64,000 nt of DNA from Roseiconus nitratireducens (GTDB lineage Bacteria > Planctomycetota > Planctomycetia > Pirellulales > Pirellulaceae). The notes below the pieces were generated by a model. It did no database searches. It was not told the DNA's origin and worked only from the letters and a program-made list of their open reading frames with translations. The stretch is from assembly GCF_008629675.1 (NCBI RefSeq), contig NZ_VWOX01000002.1:1-64000 (forward strand), in the 5' to 3' direction. Of the stretch, positions 47,423 through 56,706 are shown one piece after another; the stretch's first letter is position 1, and each line of letters starts with the position of its first letter. A program made the translations under genes and the position numbers.

Positions 47423-47656
47423 AGCTTCCCGCCCGTTCCAGTGGAGATCCAAGGCGATGGGGGTGACGCCTTTTGCCAGGTGACCACCGTGCCGGCATTC
47501 TGGAAGATGAACGAATCGCACTTCCGGAATCCACTCAGCTCGAGTCGCGGTGAGCTTCCCGTCGTCCGATCGATCACGTGAGTATGATGGCATTGTGAGC
47601 GCACGACCGACAGAAACTCTCGATGCTTCCAGAGCCATAGCCGAACGGAGTGTAGC

Positions 47657-47785
47657 TGGACAGCGCCACTTTCAATCAAAAACACGGTGATTTGCAGTGC
47701 AATGAGCGGCAAGGCGCTAGCCGCCGGTCGAGGCGAGAAAACCCGCGGCTAGCGCCACGCGGCTCACCCAAAGTGGCGCTGTCCA
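47657..47785 (+). mobile_element. MITE-like element with 16-bp perfect terminal inverted repeats
   Basis: 129 bp bounded by TGGACAGCGCCACTTT (47657-47672) and its exact inverse AAAGTGGCGCTGTCCA (47770-47785). Inside are an AATCAAAAACACGGTGATTT segment and a long internal inverted repeat (GGCGCTAGCCGCCGG against CCCGCGGCTAGCGCC). No coding capacity. This is the best-preserved copy of the family, others being the array at 8509-8913, 18155-18247 and 58396-58485. It looks like a non-autonomous transposable element, or a mobile REP-type repeat. Confidence 0.8.
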
Positions 47786-48367
47786 CGTAGGCTCCCACCG
47801 GATGATCTGTAGGTAATGTCAAATTCGCCTGGAACAAAGAATCTTCCACTTCCTCTTTGGTCGACGACCACCTCTTCGATCGCAGCAAGGAGGATTTGGT
47901 GTACTTGGTCCAGCCGAAGTCCAATGGAAACAAAGGCAAGAAATCGCGAATGGATCCAGAGTTGTTCTCGAGCAATTGAAACGTGAATCCCGTTTTTTTG
48001 CGGGAAATCGCCGCGTGTGCCAGGACAACAGGGAATACCCGCCGGCATTCTTCTCATCGAAAAGCATTTCATTCTTTGAGAGCGAAGGCCACTTGGGACG
48101 GTTCGACCAGCCGTGCCAAAGCAAGGCAACAGAAGTCGCCACAGACAATGCGAAGCCGGTCATCAGAAGAATGACAAGGAACCACAACACCAATCCTGAA
48201 ACAGCTCTCTCACCGTTGTAGTTTGAGATGAGCGCAACAAAGAACCCAACACTCATGGCCGCAAAGATCCCGAACCAGACAGCGGTCATCCAGACGATCG
48301 ATCGCGGTGAACGGATTGTCGACACCGATTGCGATGGTTTTCTCGGCTCGTACGGATCTGGGGCCAT
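47676..48367 (-). pseudogene. Membrane protein gene, apparently frameshifted at an A7 run
   Basis: Starts at ATG 48367 (MAPDPYEPRK). Two membrane helices (WMTAVWFGIFAAMSVGFFVA, GLVLWFLVILLMTGFALSVA) and a soluble stretch follow to ...RRFPAKK. At a run of seven T (plus strand, about 47993-47999) the original frame then becomes Cys/Arg-rich and stops at 47819, while the next frame continues as sensible protein (GFTFQLLENNSGSIRDFLPL, TKYTKSSLLRSKRWSSTKEE). That frame runs into the MITE-like element and ends at 47676. So one base may be missing, and the natural 3' end may have been altered by the element. Sequencing error is possible. Function unknown. Confidence 0.55.
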
Positions 48368-48425
48368 TCTTCAAGCGACCATCTCAACCGGTGATTTGAA
48401 GCTCAGCCGTTTCTTCAATCGCCGC

Positions 48426-49823
48426 TTAGATATCGTTGTAGCTTCCGGTGGAGTCGCCAAATTGGTTCACACCCTGGACTCCGAATTTCTCGAGCAGGCT
48501 AACATAGAGGTTTGACATCGGGATGCCACCGGCATCGGTCACCCTTCCCGGCTGCAGCATTCCTCCACCGCCACCAACTAAGATCGCAGGGCAGTTGTCA
48601 TGCTTGTGCCGATTGCCATCGGAGATCGCACTGCCGTAGAGCATCGCCACATTGTCAATCAGTCGGCTGCCATCGACATCCTGGGTATCACGCATTTTTC
48701 GGATGAACTTCGCGAAGTGTTCCATCCAATAGACTTCGATCTTCCCGACTTTCTCCTTGTACTCTGGCACGCGGAGGTTGTGTGTTAACCAATGGTGGCC
48801 CTCTGAAATCCCAAGCTGCGGGTAGGGCAGATTGCTGCCGTCATAAGCGAGCAACAACGTCGCGATCCTGGTTTGATCGGTCTGAAATGCGAGCACAAGC
48901 AGGTCGTACATCAAATCCATGTGTTCGCCAATTTCGTCCGGAATCCCGGCTGGCGTTGGCACCTTCGGATCGTGGATCTTGGCGATCTGCTCGGTATCGG
49001 AGATGCGCCGTTCAATTTCCCGGACGTTCGTCAGGTACTCGTCGAGCTTGAGCTGGTCTTCATGTCCCATATCGCGGATCAACGAACGCGTATCCTCCAT
49101 CACAAAATCAAGAATCGATTTCTGACGTTCACGGCGAATTTCAAACGACCGTTTTCGCTCGCCGTGATTCCCGATTCCAAACAGCCGCTCAAACACCAAT
49201 CGCGGATTGGGTTCTGGAGTCACGGGAGTCATCGGAGAGCTCCAGGACATGTTGTACTGATAGGCGCAGGCATAGCCGGTATCACAACTACCGGTATTCC
49301 GGATGGCGTCGCAGGTTAGCTCCAAGGATGGGAAACGGGTCAAGTGTCCGAGCTGCTGCGCGGCGACTTGATCAACCGAGATTCCGCATCGAATGTCTTT
49401 GCCACCTGTTTTCTTCGCTCGCATCCCCGTTAGATACGTCGCACCAGCGCGGGCATGGTCCCCACCGCCATCGTTTCCGGGAGTTGCGTTAAGTTGGTCG
49501 AGCCCCGTGATGACCTGGACATGCTCTCTCAAGTCCTCCAACGGTTTCATCGTCCGATTGAATTCGAAGTTGTCTCCGCTCACTTTGGGAAACCAGTAGT
49601 CTTGCACCACGCCGTTGGGATGAATGAAGTAAGCCATCCGCAAAGGTGCCGCACCTCCAACACTGGAAAGATTCGCACCGTCGGTTGCTGATTTTTCTGC
49701 GGCTCGCGCGACGGAAGAAAACATCGGCACGGCGACAGCTGCGCCTAACCCACGCAAAAATCGGCGGCGATGTAAGGAAGCGGAGCGTTCGGCCCGTTTT
49801 GACGGATTGAATTGGTATTGCAT
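48426..49823 (-). CDS. DUF1552 protein, TAT-exported
   Basis: 465 residues. The leader LHRRRFLRGLGAAVAVPMFS is TAT-type. The DUF1552 signature is clear: MAYFIHPNGVVQDYWFP, VITGLDQLNATPGNDGGG, YLTGMRAKKTGGKDIRCGIS, SSLDVAQ-like VDQVAAQQLG, SCDTGYACAYQYNMSW. These proteins are paired with DUF1592/DUF1588 proteins throughout planctomycetes; their activity is unknown. It lies 80 bp after the DUF1592 gene on the same strand, as part of the operon that begins with MarR. Confidence 0.93.
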   Translation of the reverse strand: MQYQFNPSKRAERSASLHRRRFLRGLGAAVAVPMFSSVARAAEKSATDGANLSSVGGAAPLRMAYFIHPNGVVQDYWFPKVSGDNFEFNRTMKPLEDLREHVQVITGLDQLNATPGNDGGGDHARAGATYLTGMRAKKTGGKDIRCGISVDQVAAQQLGHLTRFPSLELTCDAIRNTGSCDTGYACAYQYNMSWSSPMTPVTPEPNPRLVFERLFGIGNHGERKRSFEIRRERQKSILDFVMEDTRSLIRDMGHEDQLKLDEYLTNVREIERRISDTEQIAKIHDPKVPTPAGIPDEIGEHMDLMYDLLVLAFQTDQTRIATLLLAYDGSNLPYPQLGISEGHHWLTHNLRVPEYKEKVGKIEVYWMEHFAKFIRKMRDTQDVDGSRLIDNVAMLYGSAISDGNRHKHDNCPAILVGGGGGMLQPGRVTDAGGIPMSNLYVSLLEKFGVQGVNQFGDSTGSYNDI

Positions 49824-49903
49824 GTCCGGCTACTCTTACAGTCGAGAACGCAAAAAGTTGATTCGCGCGTCGGCGACGCACCGTGTTCATCAATTTATCG
49901 GCA

Positions 49904-52444
49904 TCAACGCTCGCCGAGAGCCGACAAACGCTCCGCGTCGGTGAGCGGGAGCCGACGGCGTTGAAATTGGGGGGAATGGAGGATTCCATTCAACAATACC
50001 GAAAAACGTCCTTCAGATGCCAGCAAGCGATCCACCAGACCATCGATCGTCGCGGTATCTTTCACATCGATACCGCGTCCCATCGCGTAGATGAGCAGCT
50101 TTTCTGTTAGGCAACGATAGAACTCGGCTTGTTTGGTTTCTCGCAGGATACGTTTCAAACCACGAATGTCTTGGAAAGTTTCGCCGGAGAGCAGTTCCCC
50201 GGACGCATCAATTGGTTGCCCGCCGTCGCGGTCTCGCCAAACTCCTAAGGCATTGAAGTTTTCTAGCGCGAAGCCCAGTGGGTCCATTCGACCGTGACAC
50301 GACATACAGACCGCGTTTTCACGATGAGCCGCGAGGACTTCGCGTAGGGTCGGCGTCCGTCCGTCAAAGCGATCCTTCGACTCTTCTAACTCAGGCACGT
50401 CGGGTGGTGGAGCGGAGGGGGGTGTGCCGAGGATATTTTCCAGAACGTATAGCCCGCGTTTCACCGGAGAAGTCCGGTTTGGGTTCGAAGTGACCGTCAA
50501 CAGCGTTCCCTGGGTCAACACACCGCCCCGAGGACTGTCTTCGGGCAGTTCGACGCGGCGCATCTCGTCTCCGGAGACGCCTTCGATTCCGTAGTGCTCC
50601 GCCAGGTCTTCGTTGAGAAAGGTGTAGTCGGCGTCGATGAGTTCCAGCACGCTGCGATCCTGTTCCATGATGTAACCGAAGCACAATTCGGTTTCCTGTT
50701 GCATCGCACGTTGGATCTCTGCATTGAAGCGAAACGGTGGTCGGCGAAAGCCGGGAAAACCGCGAAACCGTCTGCCCCGCTGTTCATGCTGCCGCTGTTC
50801 CTCGGCCAACTGTTCGGCGGACTTATCACCGTCGGCAATCGCCCGCGGGTCAAGCATCAAGTTTTCGATCTCCCGTGATCGCAACCATTGCCCGACAAAG
50901 TTGGAAAGGAAGTGACGTGAACGGCGATCACGAAGCATTCGTTCGACCTGGGTATCCAGGTTGTCACGCAACCGGCCTTCTGACGCGTGCGCGAGCAACT
51001 CCTCATCGGGCATCGTCGACCAAAGAAAATACGATAGACGTGACGCCAGCGTGTACTCGTCGACCGGTGCGGAAATGGAAATGCCCGATGTTGACGCCGA
51101 TTCGTCGTTGGATGACTCGGGCTGTTGCACTTGCTCGGTCAGGTAGAGAAATCGCGGCGATGCCAAGATCGCCACCATCGCGCGGCTGATTCCTTCTTCG
51201 AACGTATGTGCTGGTTGAGAGTAGGTGTCGGCCGCGATTGCAACCAAGCCATCGACGGTCCGCTGGTCGACGGGTCGACGAAACGCTTTGCCAGCGAATC
51301 GCCCCAGTATTTCACTGGCGTAATCTTCCCTTTCTTGAGGATCCGTCGGCGGCGAACTGCGATCGAAATAGCGTTCGTAATTCTCCGGCGGCACCCAATC
51401 GTCAACCGCTCGTGGACCCTCCAATGTGACATGGTCGACTTGGATGTAGAGTTCAGCCTCCCGTTCACGCGGCGCCGCATCTTTCGCGTCCGGCAACGGG
51501 GTCATTTGAATTTCAAAGTCGTAGTCGCCCGGTTCCAACTCGTAATCGAATTGGAACGGATACTCAACACGTTCTTCCCAGACAAATTTTTGACGGTGGA
51601 TCTCTTCTCCATCAAAGCGAATCACGAGTTCGGTTCTACCCGGGTCAAAGAAGAAATGCCCGCGAACCCAGAACGATAGGTCCAGCTTGTAATGACCCGA
51701 TTTGGCAACTTCGAACGTCGTGCCGACTCGAGCGGCGTTCTTGAAATCCAGACGGTCGGTCCTGCCACGGTCTTGTGATGGTTCCTCCTCTGAAACCTCG
51801 GATTCCGCGCCCTTGGTCGTCGAAGGCAACGTTAGATGGTCCAACTCCTTGCCGGAGATTCGAACGCGTTTCACTGTTCTTGACACCATCGGAACCGTAG
51901 CGGCCACGATCTCTTCGGCGGCCTTTAAATATTTCTCGATCAGGATCTGAGAAACGTTCAGCGCCGCGGCATTGTTGTCGAATCCGTATCCGGTATCGTC
52001 GGCCGGGAATAGCTCGTCGGCTTGAAAGTCATATCCCATCAAATCGCGAATGGTGTTTTGATACTCATTTCGGTTGATCCTGCGAATGAGAGCCGGGCCT
52101 GGATCGTGGTTGGACTCATCGATACGAAACACGTCCGATTTGATCCAATTGGCGAAACGTGCCACCTCTTCCTTGGACGGCTGTTCCGCGTCGGCGGGTG
52201 GCATCACGTCAGCACGGATGTTTCGCAACAACTTGTCCCAAAACGGTGTGTCTTGTCGAAATTCGCCGCGTTGCAAGAACGTACCGATATCGACATTTCC
52301 CTCGTTCGCCCCGTCGCCGTGACAATCGAAGCAATACCTGGTCAGAAAGCCTAGGACGTCGCGTTCATAGGTCACTTCGTCAGCCGAAACAGCCAAAGCT
52401 TCACCCAACAAAGTCACGACGAAAAGGAGAAGATATCGAGTCAT
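49904..52444 (-). CDS. DUF1592-family multidomain protein with cytochrome-like motifs
   Basis: 846 residues with a signal peptide. An N-terminal cytochrome c-like CxxCH (CFDCH at 38-42) is followed by the planctomycete set DUF1587, DUF1595, DUF1592, DUF1588 and DUF1585: FPADDTGYGFDNNAAALNVS, ASEILGRFAGKAFRRPV, VDEYTLASRLSYFLWSTMPD, NPNRTSPVKRGLYVLENILG, and a second CxxCH (CMSCH) in ...SCHGRMDPLGFALENFNALG. The combination points to a heme-bearing exported oxidoreductase of unknown substrate. It overlaps the four-domain hydrolase gene by 4 bp (ATGA) and is followed by its usual DUF1552 partner. Confidence 0.93.
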   Translation of the reverse strand: MTRYLLLFVVTLLGEALAVSADEVTYERDVLGFLTRYCFDCHGDGANEGNVDIGTFLQRGEFRQDTPFWDKLLRNIRADVMPPADAEQPSKEEVARFANWIKSDVFRIDESNHDPGPALIRRINRNEYQNTIRDLMGYDFQADELFPADDTGYGFDNNAAALNVSQILIEKYLKAAEEIVAATVPMVSRTVKRVRISGKELDHLTLPSTTKGAESEVSEEEPSQDRGRTDRLDFKNAARVGTTFEVAKSGHYKLDLSFWVRGHFFFDPGRTELVIRFDGEEIHRQKFVWEERVEYPFQFDYELEPGDYDFEIQMTPLPDAKDAAPREREAELYIQVDHVTLEGPRAVDDWVPPENYERYFDRSSPPTDPQEREDYASEILGRFAGKAFRRPVDQRTVDGLVAIAADTYSQPAHTFEEGISRAMVAILASPRFLYLTEQVQQPESSNDESASTSGISISAPVDEYTLASRLSYFLWSTMPDEELLAHASEGRLRDNLDTQVERMLRDRRSRHFLSNFVGQWLRSREIENLMLDPRAIADGDKSAEQLAEEQRQHEQRGRRFRGFPGFRRPPFRFNAEIQRAMQQETELCFGYIMEQDRSVLELIDADYTFLNEDLAEHYGIEGVSGDEMRRVELPEDSPRGGVLTQGTLLTVTSNPNRTSPVKRGLYVLENILGTPPSAPPPDVPELEESKDRFDGRTPTLREVLAAHRENAVCMSCHGRMDPLGFALENFNALGVWRDRDGGQPIDASGELLSGETFQDIRGLKRILRETKQAEFYRCLTEKLLIYAMGRGIDVKDTATIDGLVDRLLASEGRFSVLLNGILHSPQFQRRRLPLTDAERLSALGER

Positions 52445-55400
52445 GGGCCGTTCACTTTGGAAAGGAACTGTGACAGCGTTTTAAAGGTGCGGTTCAGTTG
52501 GTCATGGTGAAGGTTGTGTCCCGCGTCATCAAGATGCACGAGCTTGCAGTTCGGCATGGCGTCGGCTGACGTTTGGTGGGCTTCGCGGTCTTCATCGGAT
52601 GCGTCGGCTTTCAAGATCAGCGCCGGAACCTCAATATTCTTCAATGCATCGCCGATTTGCATCGCCCCCGTCATGACTGCGAATGACTCGCCTGAGTAGG
52701 CACCGTGGTACTGCTTTTTCGACAAAGCCCAGTATTGACAATCGATCAGGTCCCATTTGGGACTATCACGACGACATTTAGCGACCAGATCATCAAAGGA
52801 GTAGTTGTTTTGAGCAACGAGATCTTTAGGGGAACCGAACATGCTGACGGACAATCGCTTCGCCGCCGGTCGGTCGCTGGACCTCTCGTTCGATTCTGGT
52901 GAGGTGGGATGCTCTCCTGGTTCTCCACGGCTTCTTTCACGACCTCGAAATTCATCGCGGCCTGATCTCGGCGGCCCACCGCGGTTTCCCGCGCCCGGAA
53001 GCAGAGGGTCAAGCATGACGACCGCTTTCGGCAACTGCGGGTACTCTGCCGCAATACGCATCACGGTGTGAGCCCCCATCGAGTGTCCCATCAAGATCGG
53101 CCGCTTCAATTCTAGCGTTTCAACCGCGGCAACGACGTCTTTTATCAGAGTGTCCGCGTCATCGTTGGCGGTGAAGGGATCGGACAGGCCATGCCCGCGA
53201 GCGTCTAACAGGGTGATATTGAATTGGTCTTGCAGCTTCAACGCCAACGTTGTCCAGCAGAGCCCGTTGTCGGTGATCCCGTGCACCATCACCAGCGGCG
53301 GTTTCTCCGCCAACGAAGGCGTCTGGTAATAGTGCAGACGCACCCCGTTTGCATAGAGAAAACCCTCGGACCAACCTTCCGGGGCAGCCGGCGGTTTGAC
53401 GGCATGACCAATTTCTCCTTCGGTCGGGACTGGCACTGCTTTTGAGTGCTCAACCGCAAAGTTTTTGGCCTCGACCGTCCAATCAGGGTCCTTCGCAAGC
53501 TTGCCGTCTTCCCCGAGAAAAACTTGGGAGTTCTCAGTCTTCCCTTTAAGTTGCCAGTCGAGCCAATCGAGCGCTACTTGAGTGAACTCTCCCCCGTGAG
53601 GTCGGGCATAGGTTCCCGCATGTCCCACGTCGAAGTTTGTCATCACGATCGGCACGTGGGCCACTCTGGAAAAGTCGTCCATCGCATTGTTGTACGCGAT
53701 GTCCTTCGGGCCACCCATGATGTAGAGCACCGGTCCGTGCAGCTTTGTCAGGATGTCTTTCTTGAGCGCGGGCATCCCTGGCATAGGAGACGGACTGGGA
53801 AGGACGCCGCTATTGCACACGACCGTTGTACTGATGCGTGGATCGTGAGAAACCTCGATCGCTTGCAACCCTCCGCATGACATGCCCATCGCGGCAACTT
53901 TCGATGTGTCGATCTTGCGGTCAAACTGACTGCCGCTGCGCTCGCTTTCAGCGATGGCCCAATCGAGTGCAGCGAGCAGTTGGCTGGACAGTGTCTTTTG
54001 ACGCGAGGTCTCGTCGCGTTCTTCGATTTGATCGAGCAGACCAATTGCCAACACCAAGTAACCATGCGAAGCGATTTCGCTGAGAAAGTTCTTGTGTTCT
54101 TCGGTCGTGTTAGCGCACGCACCATTTCCCCACAGCAAAACCGGCAGTTTCTGCTTCTCGCCGAATGGCGATAGATCACGCGGCCGAAAAATGGTCATTC
54201 CAGAGAGCGACTCGTCTTCCGTGGCAATTGCCGAATAGGGACCGGTCCCTCCATCTTCGATGATGACTGCCGCGGGCTCCGTAGCGTCGTTCGCGGCCGC
54301 GCCGTCAGGCAATTTGGGTTTGAGATGTTTTGCGAAAAATTCTTCGATTGCCGGATCCGTCAACTCCAGTCTTTCGTTGTACGCGAGTCCGTGCTGCGCA
54401 CCATCGACTCGCAGGTACTTGATGTCCGCGCCTGCGGCTTTCATCTTTTCGACGAAGTCGTCGGTCAACGCGGCACGGACAATTCGATCTTCGCTTCCTT
54501 GGATCAAGAACAGCGGGGGATGATCGGCTGCGACATAGCCGATCGGCCACCACTGGGATTCCGCCATCGGAACGTCGCGTCCCAATTCGGTGGGTGGCGA
54601 ACCGGCGGCAGCAACGTTCACAATGCTGGAGAACTCATCCCAGCCTCCGTCGCCCTCGAGTCCGGCGGACTTTGGTGCCATCGCGAGCATCAAAGCCAGG
54701 TGCGCACCGGCCGAATGGCCGTAGGCGCCGATTCGATCAGGATCAACGTGATACTCTTTCGCATGGGCTCGCAACCATCGCACCGCGCACTTGACGTCTT
54801 CGATGCACGCCGGAAAAGGGGCTTCGCCAATCAATCGGTACTCGACATTGACGGTCACGTAACCCTTCCTGGCATACTCCGTCATCATTTTTTGGTAGAC
54901 GTCGACCGATTTTGAACCGCCACGCCAACCGCCGCCATGAACGATCACCAGAGCTGGTCGCAGGTCTTTGGTTTGTTTCGCCGGCATCGCCAAGTCCAAT
55001 CGCCAGGCTTGACTGTCACCTTTGCGATAAGCAATGTCTCGGATGATCTTTAGATCGCTCGCTTCGTCTTCCGGCTTCGGTTCACTCGGAGTGTCAGCGG
55101 ACGGTTTTGATTTGGCTTCTCGGACGATCAGCTTTCTGTCACCCGCCCAGTCGATAAATCGATCGACCCACCTCATGACCGATCCAGACTTCCCTTCGCG
55201 CAGTCCGAACCCGTGCCCGGCGTTGGAGTAGATGTGCAACTCCGTGGGAACTCCGGCTCGTTTGTATTTCAGATACACGTTCGCCATCCCTTCCGAGATA
55301 TCTCGACGGTCGCCATAGCCAGCCACGATAAACGTGGGCGGTGATTCGGGCTGAGGCTCGTAGCGATGTGAACGGCCCGGATAGATCAACGCAACGAAAT

Positions 55401-55998
55401 CAGGACGCGACGACTGCTTGGCGATCGAATCGTCGGCGTCTTGATCTCCCGCATCGAATCGCATGCCTGAAAGGGCGGCTATCTCGCCGCCCGCCGAGAA
55501 CCCCATCACGCCAACACGATTTGGATCAACGTTCCAGTCTTTTGCGCGGGCCCGAACGAGACGAATCGCGCGTTGCATGTCTCCCAATGCGTGTTCGTCG
55601 ACGGTGTATTTCGAGTCTCTTTCTTCAGCCAGTCGATACTCCAAGACAAACGCGGCGATACCGTGATCGGCAAAGTATTTGGCCGGGGTGTGACCTTCAT
55701 GCGTCGACCAAAGCGAATTGTGACCACCGCCCGGCGCGACGATGACTGCCATTCGGGTTTCGGCACCCTCGGCGGGTAAGTACGGATAAAGCAAAGGGCG
55801 ATGAACCTGAGTGACCACGCGGTCGTCACCCGGTCGGATTTGCTTGGGAATGTCCGACATGCCTTCCGAGCCAGGAGCATCGCCTTCGTACAAGTACACC
55901 GCCTGCGGTAGCTCGCTATCTGACTGAGCCATCGAGGACCGGCAGACACAGAACAACGCGGCGAAAACAAGGAACGCGATCAATGGTTGTTTGTTCAT
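52441..55998 (-). CDS. Secreted protein with four fused alpha/beta-hydrolase domains
   Basis: 1185 residues from ATG 55998, which overlaps the MarR stop (ATGA). After a signal peptide come four separate alpha/beta-hydrolase modules. One (~40-290): BD-FAE/esterase type, nucleophile in GFSAGG near 168. Two (~310-560): similar, GHSAG near 429, Asp in GSEDRIV, His in GAQHGL. Three (~580-830): dienelactone-hydrolase-like, GMSCGG near 707, His in DVGHAGT. Four (~875-1185): classical hydrolase, GHSMG near 973, His in DAGHNLHH. Each retains Ser and His at the expected places. Four in one exported chain is unusual. Likely de-esterification of a complex, perhaps acetylated, substrate; substrate unknown. 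Confidence 0.85.
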   Translation of the reverse strand: MNKQPLIAFLVFAALFCVCRSSMAQSDSELPQAVYLYEGDAPGSEGMSDIPKQIRPGDDRVVTQVHRPLLYPYLPAEGAETRMAVIVAPGGGHNSLWSTHEGHTPAKYFADHGIAAFVLEYRLAEERDSKYTVDEHALGDMQRAIRLVRARAKDWNVDPNRVGVMGFSAGGEIAALSGMRFDAGDQDADDSIAKQSSRPDFVALIYPGRSHRYEPQPESPPTFIVAGYGDRRDISEGMANVYLKYKRAGVPTELHIYSNAGHGFGLREGKSGSVMRWVDRFIDWAGDRKLIVREAKSKPSADTPSEPKPEDEASDLKIIRDIAYRKGDSQAWRLDLAMPAKQTKDLRPALVIVHGGGWRGGSKSVDVYQKMMTEYARKGYVTVNVEYRLIGEAPFPACIEDVKCAVRWLRAHAKEYHVDPDRIGAYGHSAGAHLALMLAMAPKSAGLEGDGGWDEFSSIVNVAAAGSPPTELGRDVPMAESQWWPIGYVAADHPPLFLIQGSEDRIVRAALTDDFVEKMKAAGADIKYLRVDGAQHGLAYNERLELTDPAIEEFFAKHLKPKLPDGAAANDATEPAAVIIEDGGTGPYSAIATEDESLSGMTIFRPRDLSPFGEKQKLPVLLWGNGACANTTEEHKNFLSEIASHGYLVLAIGLLDQIEERDETSRQKTLSSQLLAALDWAIAESERSGSQFDRKIDTSKVAAMGMSCGGLQAIEVSHDPRISTTVVCNSGVLPSPSPMPGMPALKKDILTKLHGPVLYIMGGPKDIAYNNAMDDFSRVAHVPIVMTNFDVGHAGTYARPHGGEFTQVALDWLDWQLKGKTENSQVFLGEDGKLAKDPDWTVEAKNFAVEHSKAVPVPTEGEIGHAVKPPAAPEGWSEGFLYANGVRLHYYQTPSLAEKPPLVMVHGITDNGLCWTTLALKLQDQFNITLLDARGHGLSDPFTANDDADTLIKDVVAAVETLELKRPILMGHSMGAHTVMRIAAEYPQLPKAVVMLDPLLPGAGNRGGPPRSGRDEFRGRERSRGEPGEHPTSPESNERSSDRPAAKRLSVSMFGSPKDLVAQNNYSFDDLVAKCRRDSPKWDLIDCQYWALSKKQYHGAYSGESFAVMTGAMQIGDALKNIEVPALILKADASDEDREAHQTSADAMPNCKLVHLDDAGHNLHHDQLNRTFKTLSQFLSKVNGP

Positions 55999-56498
55999 TT
56001 CTGTCTCCACCCTTCAGTCACGGTTTCAGGGACAACCGAATTCGGATCAAGTGATTCAGTAAATTGTTTCAGCAGTTGTACGAGCTTGCACGCGTCATCC
56101 GAACTCATTTCGGCGACCGCCCTCCCTCGGATCGAATCTCCAGCCTTCCAAAGCTGCCCGAACTTGCGTCGCCCCACTTTCGTTAAGGCTGCCATTCGAG
56201 CTCTGCCGTCGGTGGGGTGACGCTCCCGGCGCACGAGTCCCCGCCCTTCCAGCAGGACCAGCATCGCGCGAACCGTGCTCGGGTCAGACGGCATCCGATT
56301 AGCCAGCTCTTTTTGCGTCATCGCACCGCCCTCGGACAGCCTGGCCATCAGCACGAATTGGTCCGCCGTGACTCCGTAAGGTGCGAACGCCGCGTCAGAT
56401 TGGCGATGAAGCATCAGGTAGGCGGCGCGCAACGCCAGCGGAATCTCTTCCTGGGGGTCCAAAACACGGCTCCTCTTCAAAGTAATGCGTACACGCAC
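55995..56498 (-). CDS. MarR-family transcriptional regulator
   Basis: 167 residues from a GTG at 56498; no ATG is available before the conserved region. The winged-helix core is clear: YGVTADQFVLMARLSEGGAM then TQKELANRMPSDPSTVRAML (recognition helix), and the wing RRERHPTDGRARMAALT. MarR proteins are dimeric repressors that release DNA on binding a small ligand. It is the first gene of an operon with the four-domain hydrolase, DUF1592 and DUF1552, so it probably controls them. A 12-bp palindrome covers its start codon. Confidence 0.93.
   Translation of the reverse strand: MRVRITLKRSRVLDPQEEIPLALRAAYLMLHRQSDAAFAPYGVTADQFVLMARLSEGGAMTQKELANRMPSDPSTVRAMLVLLEGRGLVRRERHPTDGRARMAALTKVGRRKFGQLWKAGDSIRGRAVAEMSSDDACKLVQLLKQFTESLDPNSVVPETVTEGWRQK
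56486..56497. promoter_or_regulatory. Candidate MarR autoregulatory operator
   Basis: TGCGT-AC-ACGCA, perfect 5-bp arms about a 2-bp spacer, overlapping the GTG start of the MarR gene. Its position at the head of the operon fits autorepression, but MarR sites are usually longer and no second copy is seen. Confidence 0.35.
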
Positions 56499-56706
56499 TA
56501 AGATAAGCGGTGGGATCTCGGAAGTACAATTGTCAGTTTGAGGAAATCTAAAGAAGAAATGGGCTTCCTAGGCATCTACACCCTCAAAGGTCGCTTCAAA
56601 AGGCAAACCGAGTGATTCCCTGTGTGGTGTTAGGACTCGACTCAGTTGATTCCGATGCGATCGACATGCCTCGGCGATCGATAAAAATTGGGAGGGTGGA
56701 AACTTC

